Source: Mesorhizobium waimense
Lineage (GTDB): Bacteria > Pseudomonadota > Alphaproteobacteria > Rhizobiales > Rhizobiaceae
Assembly: GCF_003601975.1 (NCBI RefSeq)
Contig: NZ_QZWZ01000006.1
Coordinates: forward strand, 62,001 to 126,000
Length of the DNA: 64,000 nucleotides
Direction of reading: 5' to 3'
Part shown: in pieces, positions 1-7,511 of the stretch
Numbering within the stretch: position 1 is the first letter of the stretch
Layout of the letters: each line of letters opens with the position of its first letter
Program-made: the position numbers and the translations under genes
Notes under the pieces: model-generated
Databases searched by the model: none
Seen by the model: the letters and a program-made list of their open reading frames with translations, nothing else
What the model was told of the DNA's origin: nothing

Positions 1-142
1 CACCGGAGGGACCGCCAAGCACGGCGCATTCACCCGCTCGGATCGAGAACGAGACGCCGGCGACGACAGGCAATTTGATGCCGTCGCGCAGATGCATGGT
101 GAAGCTTTTTGCAACGTCGGAGACAACGAGCGGGGTGGGCAT
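1..142 (-). CDS. phnL: PhnL, C-P lyase ABC-type ATPase subunit (N-terminal part only)
   Basis: Only the first 47 codons lie in the window; the gene continues beyond position 1. The reading begins MPTPLVVSDVAKSF and reaches the start of a Walker A motif (LGGPSG) at the edge. PhnL is an ABC-fold ATPase required for the PhnGHIJL step that joins phosphonate to the ribose of ATP. The ATG lies three bases after the phnK stop, so the two genes are translationally close and in the usual phnJ-phnK-phnL order. The identity is based on this order and the short N-terminus; the PhnL half of the ABC fold cannot be seen here. Confidence 0.88.
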   Translation of the reverse strand, partial: MPTPLVVSDVAKSFTMHLRDGIKLPVVAGVSFSIRAGECAVLGGPSG

Positions 143-145
143 CGT

Positions 146-922
146 TTACACCTGCAAAATCGAGGAAACGAGGAGCTGCGTGTAGGGCGCGCGCGGGTCG
201 TCGAGTACACGGTCGGTGAGGCCGCTTTCGACGACGCGGCCGTCCTTCATCACCATCATGCGCTGCGACAGCAGACGCGCCACGGCGAGGTCGTGGGTGA
301 CGACGATGGCCGCCAGGCCGAGGTCGGTGACGAGGCCACGCAACAGGTCGAGCAGGCGTGCCTGCACCGAGACGTCGAGGCCGCCGGTAGGTTCGTCCAT
401 GAACACAAGCCGCGGCCCGGTGACGAGGTTGCGGGCGATCTGCAGGCGCTGGCGCATGCCGCCGGAGAAGGCGCGCGGTTCGTCATCGATGCGGTCCTCG
501 TCGATCTCGACGCGCGACAGCCAGTCGACGGCGGTAGCGCGGATCTTGCCGTAGTGCCGGTCGCCGATCGCCATCAGCCGCTCGCCGACATTGGCGCCGG
601 CCGATACCGTCATGCGCAGCCCGTCCGCCGGGTTCTGGTGGACGAAACCCCAGTCGGTGCGCATCAGGAAGCGGCGCTCGGCCTCGCTCATGCGATAGAG
701 CTCGCGGAACTGGCCGTCGCGCATGCGGTAGCTGGCGGTGCCGGAGGAGGGCAGCAGCCGGGTCGACAGGCAGTTGAGCAGCGTCGTCTTGCCGGAGCCG
801 GACTCACCGACGACCGCAAGCACCTCGCCCGGCCATAGGTCGAAGCTGACGTTCTCGCAGCCGACGCGCGAGCCGTAGAATTTGGACAGCGCCGAGACGC
901 GCAGCAGCGGTTCGTCGGTCAT
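146..922 (-). CDS. phnK: PhnK, C-P lyase complex ATPase
   Basis: This 258-residue protein is an ABC ATPase. It has Walker A GESGSGKT at about residues 39-46, the signature FSGGMRQRL at about 152-160 and Walker B LVFMDEPTGG at about 172-181. PhnK is known to dock on the PhnGHIJ core rather than on a membrane permease, and it is needed for phosphonate use in vivo. Its start overlaps the phnJ stop by four bases (ATGA), which indicates translational coupling. Length and domain content are normal. The same fold occurs in peptide importer ATPases (DppF type), but the position between phnJ and phnL settles the identity. Confidence 0.95.
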   Translation of the reverse strand: MTDEPLLRVSALSKFYGSRVGCENVSFDLWPGEVLAVVGESGSGKTTLLNCLSTRLLPSSGTASYRMRDGQFRELYRMSEAERRFLMRTDWGFVHQNPADGLRMTVSAGANVGERLMAIGDRHYGKIRATAVDWLSRVEIDEDRIDDEPRAFSGGMRQRLQIARNLVTGPRLVFMDEPTGGLDVSVQARLLDLLRGLVTDLGLAAIVVTHDLAVARLLSQRMMVMKDGRVVESGLTDRVLDDPRAPYTQLLVSSILQV

Positions 923-1800
923 TGCGCCGGCTCCATGGTTTGCGGGGCAAGGTGGCCGCGATGGCCCTCGTCACGCCGCTTTTCGCAATGGTCGGTGTCG
1001 GAGCAGACGAACATGTGGCCGCCATGGTCGTCGAGGATAACCTCGTCGAGATAGACGCTCTCGGCCGCACACAGCGCGCAGGGCTGGTCGAAGGTCTGGA
1101 CCTCGAACGGATGGTCCTCGAAGTCGAGGCTGACCACGTCGGTGAAGGGCGGCACGGCGTAGATGCGCTTTTCACGGCCGGCGCCGAACAATTGCAAAGC
1201 CGGCGAACGATGCATCTTCGGATTGTCGAATTTCGGCGTCGGCGAGGGGTCCATCACATAGCGACCCTCGACCTTGACCGGATAGGCATAGGTGGTGGCG
1301 ATGCGGCCGTGCCTGGCGATGTCCTCGTAGAGCTTCACATGCATGAGGCCGTATTCCTCCAGCGCATGCATTTTTCGCGTTTCGGTCTCGCGTGGCTCGA
1401 GGAAGCGCAAGGGTTCCGGGATCGGCACCTGATAGACCAGCACCTGGCCCGCAGTCAGCGGATGTTCGGGGATGCGGTGGCGCGTCTGGATGATGCTGGC
1501 CTTGGCCGTCTCGGTGGTGACGGCGACATTGGCGACCTTCTTGAAGAAGGCACGGATCGAGACGGCGTTGGTGGTGTCGTCGGCGCCCTGGTCGATGACC
1601 TTCAGCACATCGTCGGGGCCGATGATCGAAGCGGTGACCTGGACGCCGCCGGTGCCCCAACCATAAGGCATCGGCATTTCGCGCGAGGCGAACGGAACCT
1701 GGTAGCCGGGGATGGCGATGCCCTTGAGGATCGCGCGGCGGATCATCCGCTTGGTCTGCTCGTCGAGATAGGCGAAGTTGTAGGTGGCGATGTCGGTCAT
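919..1800 (-). CDS. phnJ: PhnJ, radical SAM carbon-phosphorus lyase
   Basis: PhnJ cleaves the C-P bond of ribose-1-phosphonate 5-phosphate, releasing the alkane and a cyclic ribose phosphate. The 293-residue sequence carries cysteines 241, 244, 266 and 272 (C-X2-C-X21-C-X5-C), the same numbers I remember for the E. coli protein, where they bind the iron-sulfur cluster and include the catalytic cysteine. Gly32, the proposed glycyl radical site, is also in place (IPGYQVPF). The enzyme therefore looks intact. The gene is followed at once by phnK with a four-base overlap and preceded by a 286-base gap separating it from fosX, the only sizeable gap in this operon. Confidence 0.98.
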   Translation of the reverse strand: MTDIATYNFAYLDEQTKRMIRRAILKGIAIPGYQVPFASREMPMPYGWGTGGVQVTASIIGPDDVLKVIDQGADDTTNAVSIRAFFKKVANVAVTTETAKASIIQTRHRIPEHPLTAGQVLVYQVPIPEPLRFLEPRETETRKMHALEEYGLMHVKLYEDIARHGRIATTYAYPVKVEGRYVMDPSPTPKFDNPKMHRSPALQLFGAGREKRIYAVPPFTDVVSLDFEDHPFEVQTFDQPCALCAAESVYLDEVILDDHGGHMFVCSDTDHCEKRRDEGHRGHLAPQTMEPAQ

Positions 1801-1865
1801 GGCGATGGCTTCCGCTTTGTGCTACCGAATTGACTTCCAAAACGCGGAAAGAGGGCCAGACTCTT

Positions 1866-2084
1866 GTGACCCCTACCGGATGGATGCACATCGGAATTCT
1901 GCTGCTGGCGTTCGTCGGCGTGGTTGCCTTTTTCCTTCGCCCCAAGAATCTTTCCGGACCAAGAGACGGTTCGAGCAATGACTTCTTCTCTGGTGGGCAG
2001 GATGGCAGCAGCGGGTATCCTGGGCACGGCGGTCACTCTCACGATAGCGGTGGACACGGGGGGCACGGCGGCGGAGACGGTTGA
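1866..2084 (+). CDS. Small membrane protein with Gly/His-rich tail, antisense within the phn operon
   Basis: I do not recognise a named family. The predicted product is about 72 residues: a short N-terminus, one hydrophobic segment (HIGILLLAFVGVVAFF), then a polar tail that ends in a run of Gly, His, Ser and Asp (for example GHGGHSHDSGGHGGHGGG). The tail could bind metal, but that is only suggested by composition. The GTG at 1866 was chosen because GAGGG lies ten bases upstream; an ATG at 1884 has no visible ribosome-binding site. The gene fills the gap between fosX and phnJ but reads in the opposite direction, so phn transcripts would be antisense to it. The opposite frame is not protein-like. 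Confidence 0.55.
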   Translation: MTPTGWMHIGILLLAFVGVVAFFLRPKNLSGPRDGSSNDFFSGGQDGSSGYPGHGGHSHDSGGHGGHGGGDG

Positions 2085-2086
2085 AC

Positions 2087-2506
2087 TCATGACGCCCTCT
2101 CCAGCCCCTTAGCGTAGCGCACCAGCCGACCTGCCAGCGTGCCCGCGTGCAGTTCGAACATGTGGTTGTCGTCGTCGTAGAAATAGATCGAGCGGCCTTC
2201 GCCCTCGACGCGCGGGCGCGGCGGGCGCATGTCGAGACCTAGCCTGCTGACGCGCTCGGCGTAGCGGTCGAAATCGGCGTCATCGATCTTGAAGGCGATG
2301 TGGTTGTAGCTGCGCTCCGGCAGCGGCTCGCCCTCCATGATGGCGATCCAGAGATCGCCGATCAGGAAGAACTTTTCGCGTGACAGCGAGAACTGCTCGG
2401 TATCGCTGGCATAGACTTCGCGTGCGTCGAAGATGCCGGTCAGGATCGCGCTCATGCGGTCGAGATCGCGGACGATGAAGGTCATGTGGGACAGGCCTTC
2501 GATCAT
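2087..2506 (-). CDS. fosX: FosX-type fosfomycin epoxide hydrolase (VOC family)
   Basis: The 139-residue protein has the VOC (glyoxalase) fold and closely resembles, from memory, the Mesorhizobium loti FosX whose structure was solved. The metal ligands His7, His69 and Glu118 and the general base Glu44 are all present at the expected numbers. FosX uses Mn2+ to add water to the fosfomycin epoxide. The M. loti enzyme is described as promiscuous and weak, so its natural substrate may be a phosphonate metabolite. The gene overlaps the end of phnI by four bases and lies upstream of phnJ in the same operon. This supports a metabolic role in phosphonate handling rather than an acquired resistance cassette. 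Confidence 0.93.
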   Translation of the reverse strand: MIEGLSHMTFIVRDLDRMSAILTGIFDAREVYASDTEQFSLSREKFFLIGDLWIAIMEGEPLPERSYNHIAFKIDDADFDRYAERVSRLGLDMRPPRPRVEGEGRSIYFYDDDNHMFELHAGTLAGRLVRYAKGLERAS

Positions 2507-3615
2507 TCGGCGGCCTCCCGCTTTTCCTCAACCTTCGCAGGGTTTTCGCGGGCGTCGTATTCGGCGCGCATGCGGCGCACGAGATCGAGCTCGGCCTGGA
2601 AGTCGACATAGTGCGGCAGCTTCAGATGCTCGACGAAGCCGGTCGCCTGGACATTGTCGGAATGCGAAATGACGAACTCCTCGTCCTGCGCGGCGGCGAC
2701 GACATCCTCGCCCAGTTCGCTTGCACGAAGAGCGCGGTCGCAGAGCGCCATGGCCATCGCCTTGCGCTCGCTCTGGCCGAACACGAGGCCGTAGCCACGG
2801 GTGAATTGCGGCGGCGCCTTGGCCGAACCCTTGAACTGGTTGACCATCTGGCACTCTGTGACGCGGACGCTGCCGAGTGGCACGGCGAAGGGCAGTTCCG
2901 GAACGTCGAGCTCCAGCTCGACCTCGCCGATGCGGACCTCGCCGACGAAGGGGTGGTTGCGGGCATAGCCGCGCTGGGTGGAATAGCCGAGCGCCAGCAA
3001 AAAACCTTCGTCGCCGCGCGACAGCGCCTGCAGGCGGATGTCGCGCGCCATCGGGAACTCCAGCGGCTCGCGGGTGATGTCGCCGGGGATGTGGTCCTGG
3101 GACATCTCGCCGTCCGGTTCGATCAGGCCTTCGCGGGCGAGAATCGCCGAGACGCGCGGCATGGCTTCCGCCTCGCTTTCGCGCTGCAAAGGCTCGGCGA
3201 CGTCGCCGCCGGCGGCAAGCTCGGGATCGAGCAGCCGGTGGGTGTAGTCGAAGGTCGGGCCGAGCAACTGGCCGCCGGGCAGGTCCTTGTAGGTCGCAGA
3301 GACGCGGCGCTCGACCAGCATCGCGCCGGTGTCGATCGCCTTGGTATAGCCGAAGCGCGGCAGCGTGGTGCGATAGGCGCGGACCAGGAAGATCGCCTCG
3401 ATCATGTCGCCGCGCGCCTGGACGATGGCGAGCGCCGCCAGCTCGCGGTCGTAGAGCGAGCCTTCGCTCATCACCCGGTCGACGCCGAGCGCCAGCTGCT
3501 CGACGATCTGGTCGAGGCGAAGTGCCGGAACCGAACGGTCGCCGCGGCGGCGATCGGCGAGCAGTCGGTGGGCGTTTGCAATGGCTGCTTCGCCGCCTTT
3601 TACCGCAACATACAT
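2503..3615 (-). CDS. phnI: PhnI, C-P lyase core subunit (nucleosidase)
   Basis: PhnI is the subunit of the PhnGHIJ complex that displaces adenine from ATP so that a phosphonate is attached to ribose C1. The 370-residue protein starts MYVAVKGGEAAIANAHRLLA, the usual PhnI N-terminus. An upstream in-frame extension of 69 codons is arginine/serine rich and was rejected. Normal length for the family. The start codon lies one base after the phnH stop, and the 3' end overlaps fosX by four bases, so it is translated within the same operon. No single active-site motif is obvious by eye, but the sequence is typical throughout. Confidence 0.97.
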   Translation of the reverse strand: MYVAVKGGEAAIANAHRLLADRRRGDRSVPALRLDQIVEQLALGVDRVMSEGSLYDRELAALAIVQARGDMIEAIFLVRAYRTTLPRFGYTKAIDTGAMLVERRVSATYKDLPGGQLLGPTFDYTHRLLDPELAAGGDVAEPLQRESEAEAMPRVSAILAREGLIEPDGEMSQDHIPGDITREPLEFPMARDIRLQALSRGDEGFLLALGYSTQRGYARNHPFVGEVRIGEVELELDVPELPFAVPLGSVRVTECQMVNQFKGSAKAPPQFTRGYGLVFGQSERKAMAMALCDRALRASELGEDVVAAAQDEEFVISHSDNVQATGFVEHLKLPHYVDFQAELDLVRRMRAEYDARENPAKVEEKREAAE

Positions 3616-3616
3616 C

Positions 3617-4228
3617 TCACGCCTCCATCGTCTTGATGCGCGTCGTGCGCGGCAGGCAGGCGAGGCTGTCGGCGGTGGCCAGGATGATGTCGACGCCACG
3701 CGGAAAGCGCTGATTGTTCTGCTTCCACTGTTCGACGAAATGGCGCGGCATCTGGGCCGGCGCGATGGTCGTGCTGGTTTCGATGCCGGGGCCCTTGAGC
3801 AAAAGCGGCGTGCCTGAAGCAAGATCGCTGACTTGCAGGATCAGCGTCGTCGAGCGATCGGGATAGTCCTGGGTGCCTTGCGAAAAACCGTCGAGCGCCA
3901 TCATCTCGGCCGGGTTGGCGATCAGCGCGAAATGCGCATCGGGTGGGGTGTTGGCGAGTGGCGCTCCGGTGTGGAAGCCGAGCCAGGATTTGACGGCGGG
4001 CGCGGCCTGCAAGGCGGGGTCGAGCCAGAGCGGCGTGTCGTTGTCGCAGAGCGCCAGGACGACAGCGCCAGCTGTCGCCGCGAGCGGCGCTGGCGGGCGG
4101 GCAAAGGCCGGCAGGGCTTGCACGCTGCCTGGCCGCGCCATCGCATCCATGACGGCGCGGAACACCGTCTGGGCGTTGAACACCGGATCGGCGAAGCCGC
4201 CCTCGATCGATTGAGGCGCTATCTCCAT
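3617..4228 (-). CDS. phnH: PhnH, C-P lyase core subunit
   Basis: PhnH is part of the PhnGHIJ core and has a pyridoxal-phosphate transferase-like fold without PLP. The 203-residue protein begins MEIAPQSIEGGFADPVFNAQ, as in homologues. The segment GIETSTTIAPAQMPRHFVEQW followed by FPRGVDIIL is the usual C-terminal PhnH region. The ATG shares one base with the phnG stop (TGATG), showing tight coupling. It is followed one base later by phnI. Length is normal and nothing appears missing. Confidence 0.95.
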   Translation of the reverse strand: MEIAPQSIEGGFADPVFNAQTVFRAVMDAMARPGSVQALPAFARPPAPLAATAGAVVLALCDNDTPLWLDPALQAAPAVKSWLGFHTGAPLANTPPDAHFALIANPAEMMALDGFSQGTQDYPDRSTTLILQVSDLASGTPLLLKGPGIETSTTIAPAQMPRHFVEQWKQNNQRFPRGVDIILATADSLACLPRTTRIKTMEA

Positions 4229-4689
4229 CAGTCCTCTCCGCGCACCATTGTGAAGAAATCCACTTTCGTTGCCGCGGTCTCGGCATGCCGCCGGTCGCGC
4301 GCCTCGACCAGGGCCGCCCGCAGCGGTGCAACCAGCCGGGTCTCGACGGCCTCGCGATGGACGGGTTCCTGCCACAGCGCGTCGGCGATCGCCGCCAGTC
4401 TTGCCTTCTGCTTGTCGCGGCCGAGCGTGTAGCAATGGCCGACCTGTCCAGACGGCAGTCGCACGGTGGCACGGGTAACCGTCGCCTCGCCGACATTGAA
4501 GGGCGCGCCGCCGCCGCCGATGCGGCCGCGCACGGTAACAAGACCAGTCTCGGGACCGCGCAGCAGTTCAGCCTCCGAAGGCAGGCCGGCGTCGCTCCAG
4601 AGGCGGGCGATGTCGTCGCCGGGCGACTGCGCCAGCGTTGCCATTATCGCCTTGCGTTCGGCCTGATCGCGGGCTTCCTGTCCTCGCAT
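4228..4689 (-). CDS. phnG: PhnG, C-P lyase core subunit
   Basis: PhnG is the first gene of the operon and the small partner of PhnI in the core complex. The 153-residue protein contains the family segment GGGGAPFNVGEATVTRATVRL and the C-terminal KVDFFTMVRGED. The ATG at 4689 was chosen because AAGGAGCACGC precedes it; the upstream in-frame extension is AT-rich promoter sequence. The 157 bases up to phnF contain a Pho-box-like repeat and an inverted repeat, so this gene marks the 5' end of the phn transcript. Confidence 0.95.
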   Translation of the reverse strand: MRGQEARDQAERKAIMATLAQSPGDDIARLWSDAGLPSEAELLRGPETGLVTVRGRIGGGGAPFNVGEATVTRATVRLPSGQVGHCYTLGRDKQKARLAAIADALWQEPVHREAVETRLVAPLRAALVEARDRRHAETAATKVDFFTMVRGED

Positions 4690-4716
4690 GGCGTGCTCCT
4701 TAGCAATATCTAAAAT

Positions 4717-4736
4717 TTGTCTATTGATATAGACAA
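4717..4736. promoter_or_regulatory. 20-bp inverted repeat, candidate PhnF operator
   Basis: The sequence TTGTCTAT-TGAT-ATAGACAA has perfect 8-bp arms around a four-base spacer. GntR/HutC-type regulators bind short palindromes of this shape, and the known mycobacterial PhnF site is similar in style (TGGTATAGACCA, from memory). It lies between the Pho-box-like repeat and the phnG start, where bound protein would block transcription. Confidence 0.7.
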
Positions 4737-4771
4737 TTATACAAATTATACCCATTAGCTAACGCGAGTCC

Positions 4772-4789
4772 ATGACGGGTGCATGACAC
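4772..4789 (-). promoter_or_regulatory. Pho box-like 7-4-7 direct repeat upstream of phnG
   Basis: Read on the minus strand the site is GTGTCAT-GCAC-CCGTCAT. Each half matches the PhoB half-site CTGTCAT in six of seven positions with the standard four-base spacer. It faces phnG. About 10 bases downstream is TAGCTA, and about 21 bases downstream is a better -10 sequence, TATAAT (4750-4745). PhoB activation under phosphate starvation is inferred. Confidence 0.65.
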
Positions 4790-4846
4790 TTGGCAAAAAG
4801 GCTGAGCGGGCGAAAACATCGGGGCGACGGAGGAGCGGGAGCGGAA

Positions 4847-5611
4847 ATGATCGCACAGCAACTGGCCAGCAGCATCGAAAGGCGCAGCGGTGTCTCGCTA
4901 TGGCGGCAGATCGCCGACCAGATCTTGCACGCAATCGCGATCGGCGATTTCGCCGAGAATGCGGCGCTGCCGCCGGAAATGGCGCTGGCCGAACGCTACG
5001 GCGTCAACCGCCACACGGTGCGAAGCGCGATCGCGGCACTCGTGCAGGACGGGGTGCTGCGGGCAGAGCAAGGGCGTGGCACTTTCGTGCTGTCACGCAA
5101 GCGGCTGTCCTACCCGATCGGCGCCCGCACGCGCTTTTCGACCGGCCTGCAAGGGCAGACGTCCGAACGGCATATCCTCCTGCTTGCGTCGACGGTCGAG
5201 CCGGCCAGCCGGCGCGTCGCCGAGGCCTTGGGTCTTGCAAGGGGCGCCGATGTGATCCGCCTGGAAACGCGCGGCGAAGCCGACGGACGTCCGGTGTCAC
5301 GCGCCACCGCCTGGTTCGATGCCCAGCGCTTCGCCGGTATCGACGCCGCCATGGCGGAAACCGGATCGGTCACTGCTTCCCTCAAGCGCTTTGCGATCAA
5401 CGATTATCTGCGGCAATCGACGGTGCTGTCGGCGCGCCACGCCGATGCCGCCGACCTCGCCGATCTCGACCTACAGCCCGGCGCCATCGTGCTGGTGACG
5501 GTGGCCGTCAACGTCACGCTCGACGGCCAGCCGATCCAGTTTTCCGAGTCGCGGTTTCCGGCGGAGCGGGTGGAGCTCAGATTGTCGGCTAACGATCAGG
5601 CAATGCCGTAG
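4847..5611 (+). CDS. phnF: PhnF, GntR/HutC-family repressor of phosphonate genes
   Basis: The protein of about 254 residues has an N-terminal GntR winged helix (SLWRQIADQILHAIAIGDF, then LPPEMALAERYGVNRHTVRSAI) and a C-terminal UbiC/HutC ligand-binding domain ending in FSESRFPAERVEL. The ATG at 4847 follows GGAGGAGCGGGAGCGGAA; a TTG at 4790 would add 19 residues that overlap the Pho-box-like region and is less likely. It is transcribed divergently from phnG across the inverted repeat at 4717-4736. PhnF proteins repress C-P lyase genes; the ligand here is unknown. Its 3' end overlaps the convergent lactonase gene by 16 bases. Confidence 0.9.
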   Translation: MIAQQLASSIERRSGVSLWRQIADQILHAIAIGDFAENAALPPEMALAERYGVNRHTVRSAIAALVQDGVLRAEQGRGTFVLSRKRLSYPIGARTRFSTGLQGQTSERHILLLASTVEPASRRVAEALGLARGADVIRLETRGEADGRPVSRATAWFDAQRFAGIDAAMAETGSVTASLKRFAINDYLRQSTVLSARHADAADLADLDLQPGAIVLVTVAVNVTLDGQPIQFSESRFPAERVELRLSANDQAMP

Positions 5612-6423
5612 AAACGCGCGGCATTGCCGCCGAAGACGGCATCCTGCTCGGCCGGCGACAGGCCAGCCAGAAGGTCCTTGGCCGCAGCCAGCCAGTTCTC
5701 ATACGTGGCGGCCAGTTCGCAAACCGGCCAGTCGCTGCCGAACATCAGCCGCTCCGGGCCGAAGCAAGCGATGAGATGGTCGGCATAGGGTTTCAGGCCA
5801 GCGACCGACCAGTTAGGGCCGGCTTCGGTGACCAGACCGGAAAACTTGCACAGCACCGACGGTCTCTTGGCGAGCGCGGTCATGTCGCTCGCCCAAGGCT
5901 CGATGATGCCCTTGGCGATGAACGGCTTGGCGGCATGATCGACGACGATGGCAAGCTCCGGGATATGGTCGGCGAGCGCCGCCACCACCGGCAAATGGCG
6001 CGGCTGCGCCAGCGCGTCGAAGCGCAGGTTCAGTTCGAGCAGCAGCCTGAGCGCCGCGAGGTGCTTCGGCTTCAAGATGTCGAACGTGTCTTCGATGTCC
6101 TGCAACATCGGTCGGATGCCGCGAAATTTCGGCCGTGTCGCGAGCCGGCGCAACGTCGCTTCGACGTCGTCGGCGCCGAGATCGACCCAGCCGACCACGG
6201 CGGCGATGCTCGGCTCGTTCTCGGCAAGGTCGAGCATGAATTCGGTCTCGGCGACCGTCGCCGCCGCTTGCACCACCACGGTGCGTTCGATGCCGGCGGC
6301 GCTGAGATGCGGCTTCAGATCGGCCGGAAGGACATCGCGCACGATCGGCGCGACATGCGACCCCATCCAGAAATAGTCGCCGCGGGCGATCTGCCAGTAG
6401 TGCTGATGTGCGTCGATCCGCAT
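5596..6423 (-). CDS. Amidohydrolase-family sugar lactonase (COG3618 type)
   Basis: The 275-residue protein has the metal-dependent amidohydrolase barrel: MRIDAHQHYW at the N-terminus, GIRPMLQ in the middle, IVVDHAAKP and the C-terminal MFGSDWPVCEL. The COG3618 group contains L-fucono- and L-rhamnono-1,4-lactonases, which open the lactone made by an upstream sugar dehydrogenase. It is the last gene of the minus-strand sugar cluster, four bases after the zinc dehydrogenase, so it is probably cotranscribed with it. Fuconolactone is the most likely substrate given the neighbours, but the sequence does not fix the sugar. Confidence 0.85.
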   Translation of the reverse strand: MRIDAHQHYWQIARGDYFWMGSHVAPIVRDVLPADLKPHLSAAGIERTVVVQAAATVAETEFMLDLAENEPSIAAVVGWVDLGADDVEATLRRLATRPKFRGIRPMLQDIEDTFDILKPKHLAALRLLLELNLRFDALAQPRHLPVVAALADHIPELAIVVDHAAKPFIAKGIIEPWASDMTALAKRPSVLCKFSGLVTEAGPNWSVAGLKPYADHLIACFGPERLMFGSDWPVCELAATYENWLAAAKDLLAGLSPAEQDAVFGGNAARFYGIA

Positions 6424-6427
6424 CGTC

Positions 6428-7444
6428 TCATCCGACCTCGATGACGGCCTTTATCAGGCCGGATTTCTGCTGCGCCCAGCGGGCGAGGTCAAGGGGCGCC
6501 TGGCCAAGTGTCGTGCGGTGCGTGACGAGCTTTGCCATGGGCACCGCACCGTTGCGGATCGAGGCGGCGACATGGTCGAAATCGGCTTTGAGCGCGTTGC
6601 GGCTGCCGACCAGCGTCATCTCGCGCTTGTGGAACTCGGGATCGGAAAAGCTGATGTCGTCCTTGACGACGCTGACCAGGACCAGGGTTCCGCCATGCGC
6701 GACATGGGCGAAGGCAGACTGCACCGACTTTGTGTTGCCGGTGGCGTCGAAGACCACGTCGAAACCCTCACCGTCGGTCGCATCCTGGACCAGCTCGGCC
6801 GCTGTCTGTCGTGAACCGTCGAGCGTCGCGAAGCCAAGCTCGCTTTCGGCGAAGCCGAGGCGCTCCGTGCTCATATCGAGCAGGCTCACATCGAGCCCGG
6901 CGATGCGGGCAAACAGCGCCGTGCCGAGACCGATCGGCCCGGCACCGATGACCAGCGTGCGGGCGCCGGGATCGGCGCGCGCGCGGCGCACCGCATGCGC
7001 ACCGATCGCCAGGAATTCGACGGCGGCGGCGTCGGCCAGCGACAGGCCATTTGCCGGGTAAAGGTTTTGCGCCGGCACCAGGATCTGTTCGCACATGGCG
7101 CCGTCGCGATGGACGCCGAGCACTTCGATCTTGACGCAGCAATTCGGCTTGCCGTGCCGGCAGGCGATGCATTTGCCGCAGGCGAGATAGGGATTGATGA
7201 TCACCGGTTCGCCGATGGCAAGGGCTACGCCGTCGCCCTTGTCGACGACTGTGCCCGAGACCTCGTGGCCCATGATGCGCGGATAGGCGAGGAACGGGTG
7301 CTTGCCCTCGAAGATATGGTAATCGGTGCCGCAGATGCCGACATGGCTGACCGCCACCAGCGCCCATCCGGGCGGCGGTGCGCCGGGCGCCGGGCGGTCC
7401 TCCACGACAAGATCACCGGGCGAGCGGCAGACGACGGCTTTCAT
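6428..7444 (-). CDS. Zinc-dependent alcohol/polyol dehydrogenase (MDR family)
   Basis: The 338-residue protein belongs to the medium-chain zinc dehydrogenases. The catalytic zinc site is seen in GICGTDYH and GHEVSGTV, and four structural cysteines occur in CGKCIACRHGKPNCC. The NAD-binding loop is GAGPIGLG. Related enzymes oxidise sorbitol, threonine, L-idonate or deoxy-sugar acids. Placed between an ABC importer and a lactonase, it probably oxidises the imported sugar or a later 2-keto-3-deoxy acid. A 10-bp hairpin (7466-7496) separates it from the permease gene. Which step it catalyses is uncertain. Confidence 0.85.
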   Translation of the reverse strand: MKAVVCRSPGDLVVEDRPAPGAPPPGWALVAVSHVGICGTDYHIFEGKHPFLAYPRIMGHEVSGTVVDKGDGVALAIGEPVIINPYLACGKCIACRHGKPNCCVKIEVLGVHRDGAMCEQILVPAQNLYPANGLSLADAAAVEFLAIGAHAVRRARADPGARTLVIGAGPIGLGTALFARIAGLDVSLLDMSTERLGFAESELGFATLDGSRQTAAELVQDATDGEGFDVVFDATGNTKSVQSAFAHVAHGGTLVLVSVVKDDISFSDPEFHKREMTLVGSRNALKADFDHVAASIRNGAVPMAKLVTHRTTLGQAPLDLARWAQQKSGLIKAVIEVG

Positions 7445-7465
7445 GCTTCAATCCAATTTATGAAA

Positions 7466-7496
7466 CCGCCGGCCCTCGCTTTCGCGGGGCCGGCGG
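7466..7496 (-). terminator. GC-rich hairpin between permease and dehydrogenase genes
   Basis: Perfect 10-bp arms (CCGCCGGCCC and its complement) enclose an 11-base loop. On the minus strand the stem is followed only by TTTCATAAATT, a weak U-tract. It may act as a partial terminator or an mRNA-stabilising stem after the ABC transporter genes. Confidence 0.5.
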
Positions 7497-7511
7497 CCGC
7501 TTGGGAGGGAC

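Noticed and set aside
2087..2506. FosX as a recently acquired antibiotic-resistance cassette
   Set aside because: It overlaps phnI, has the base composition of its neighbours, and the same arrangement is known in M. loti.
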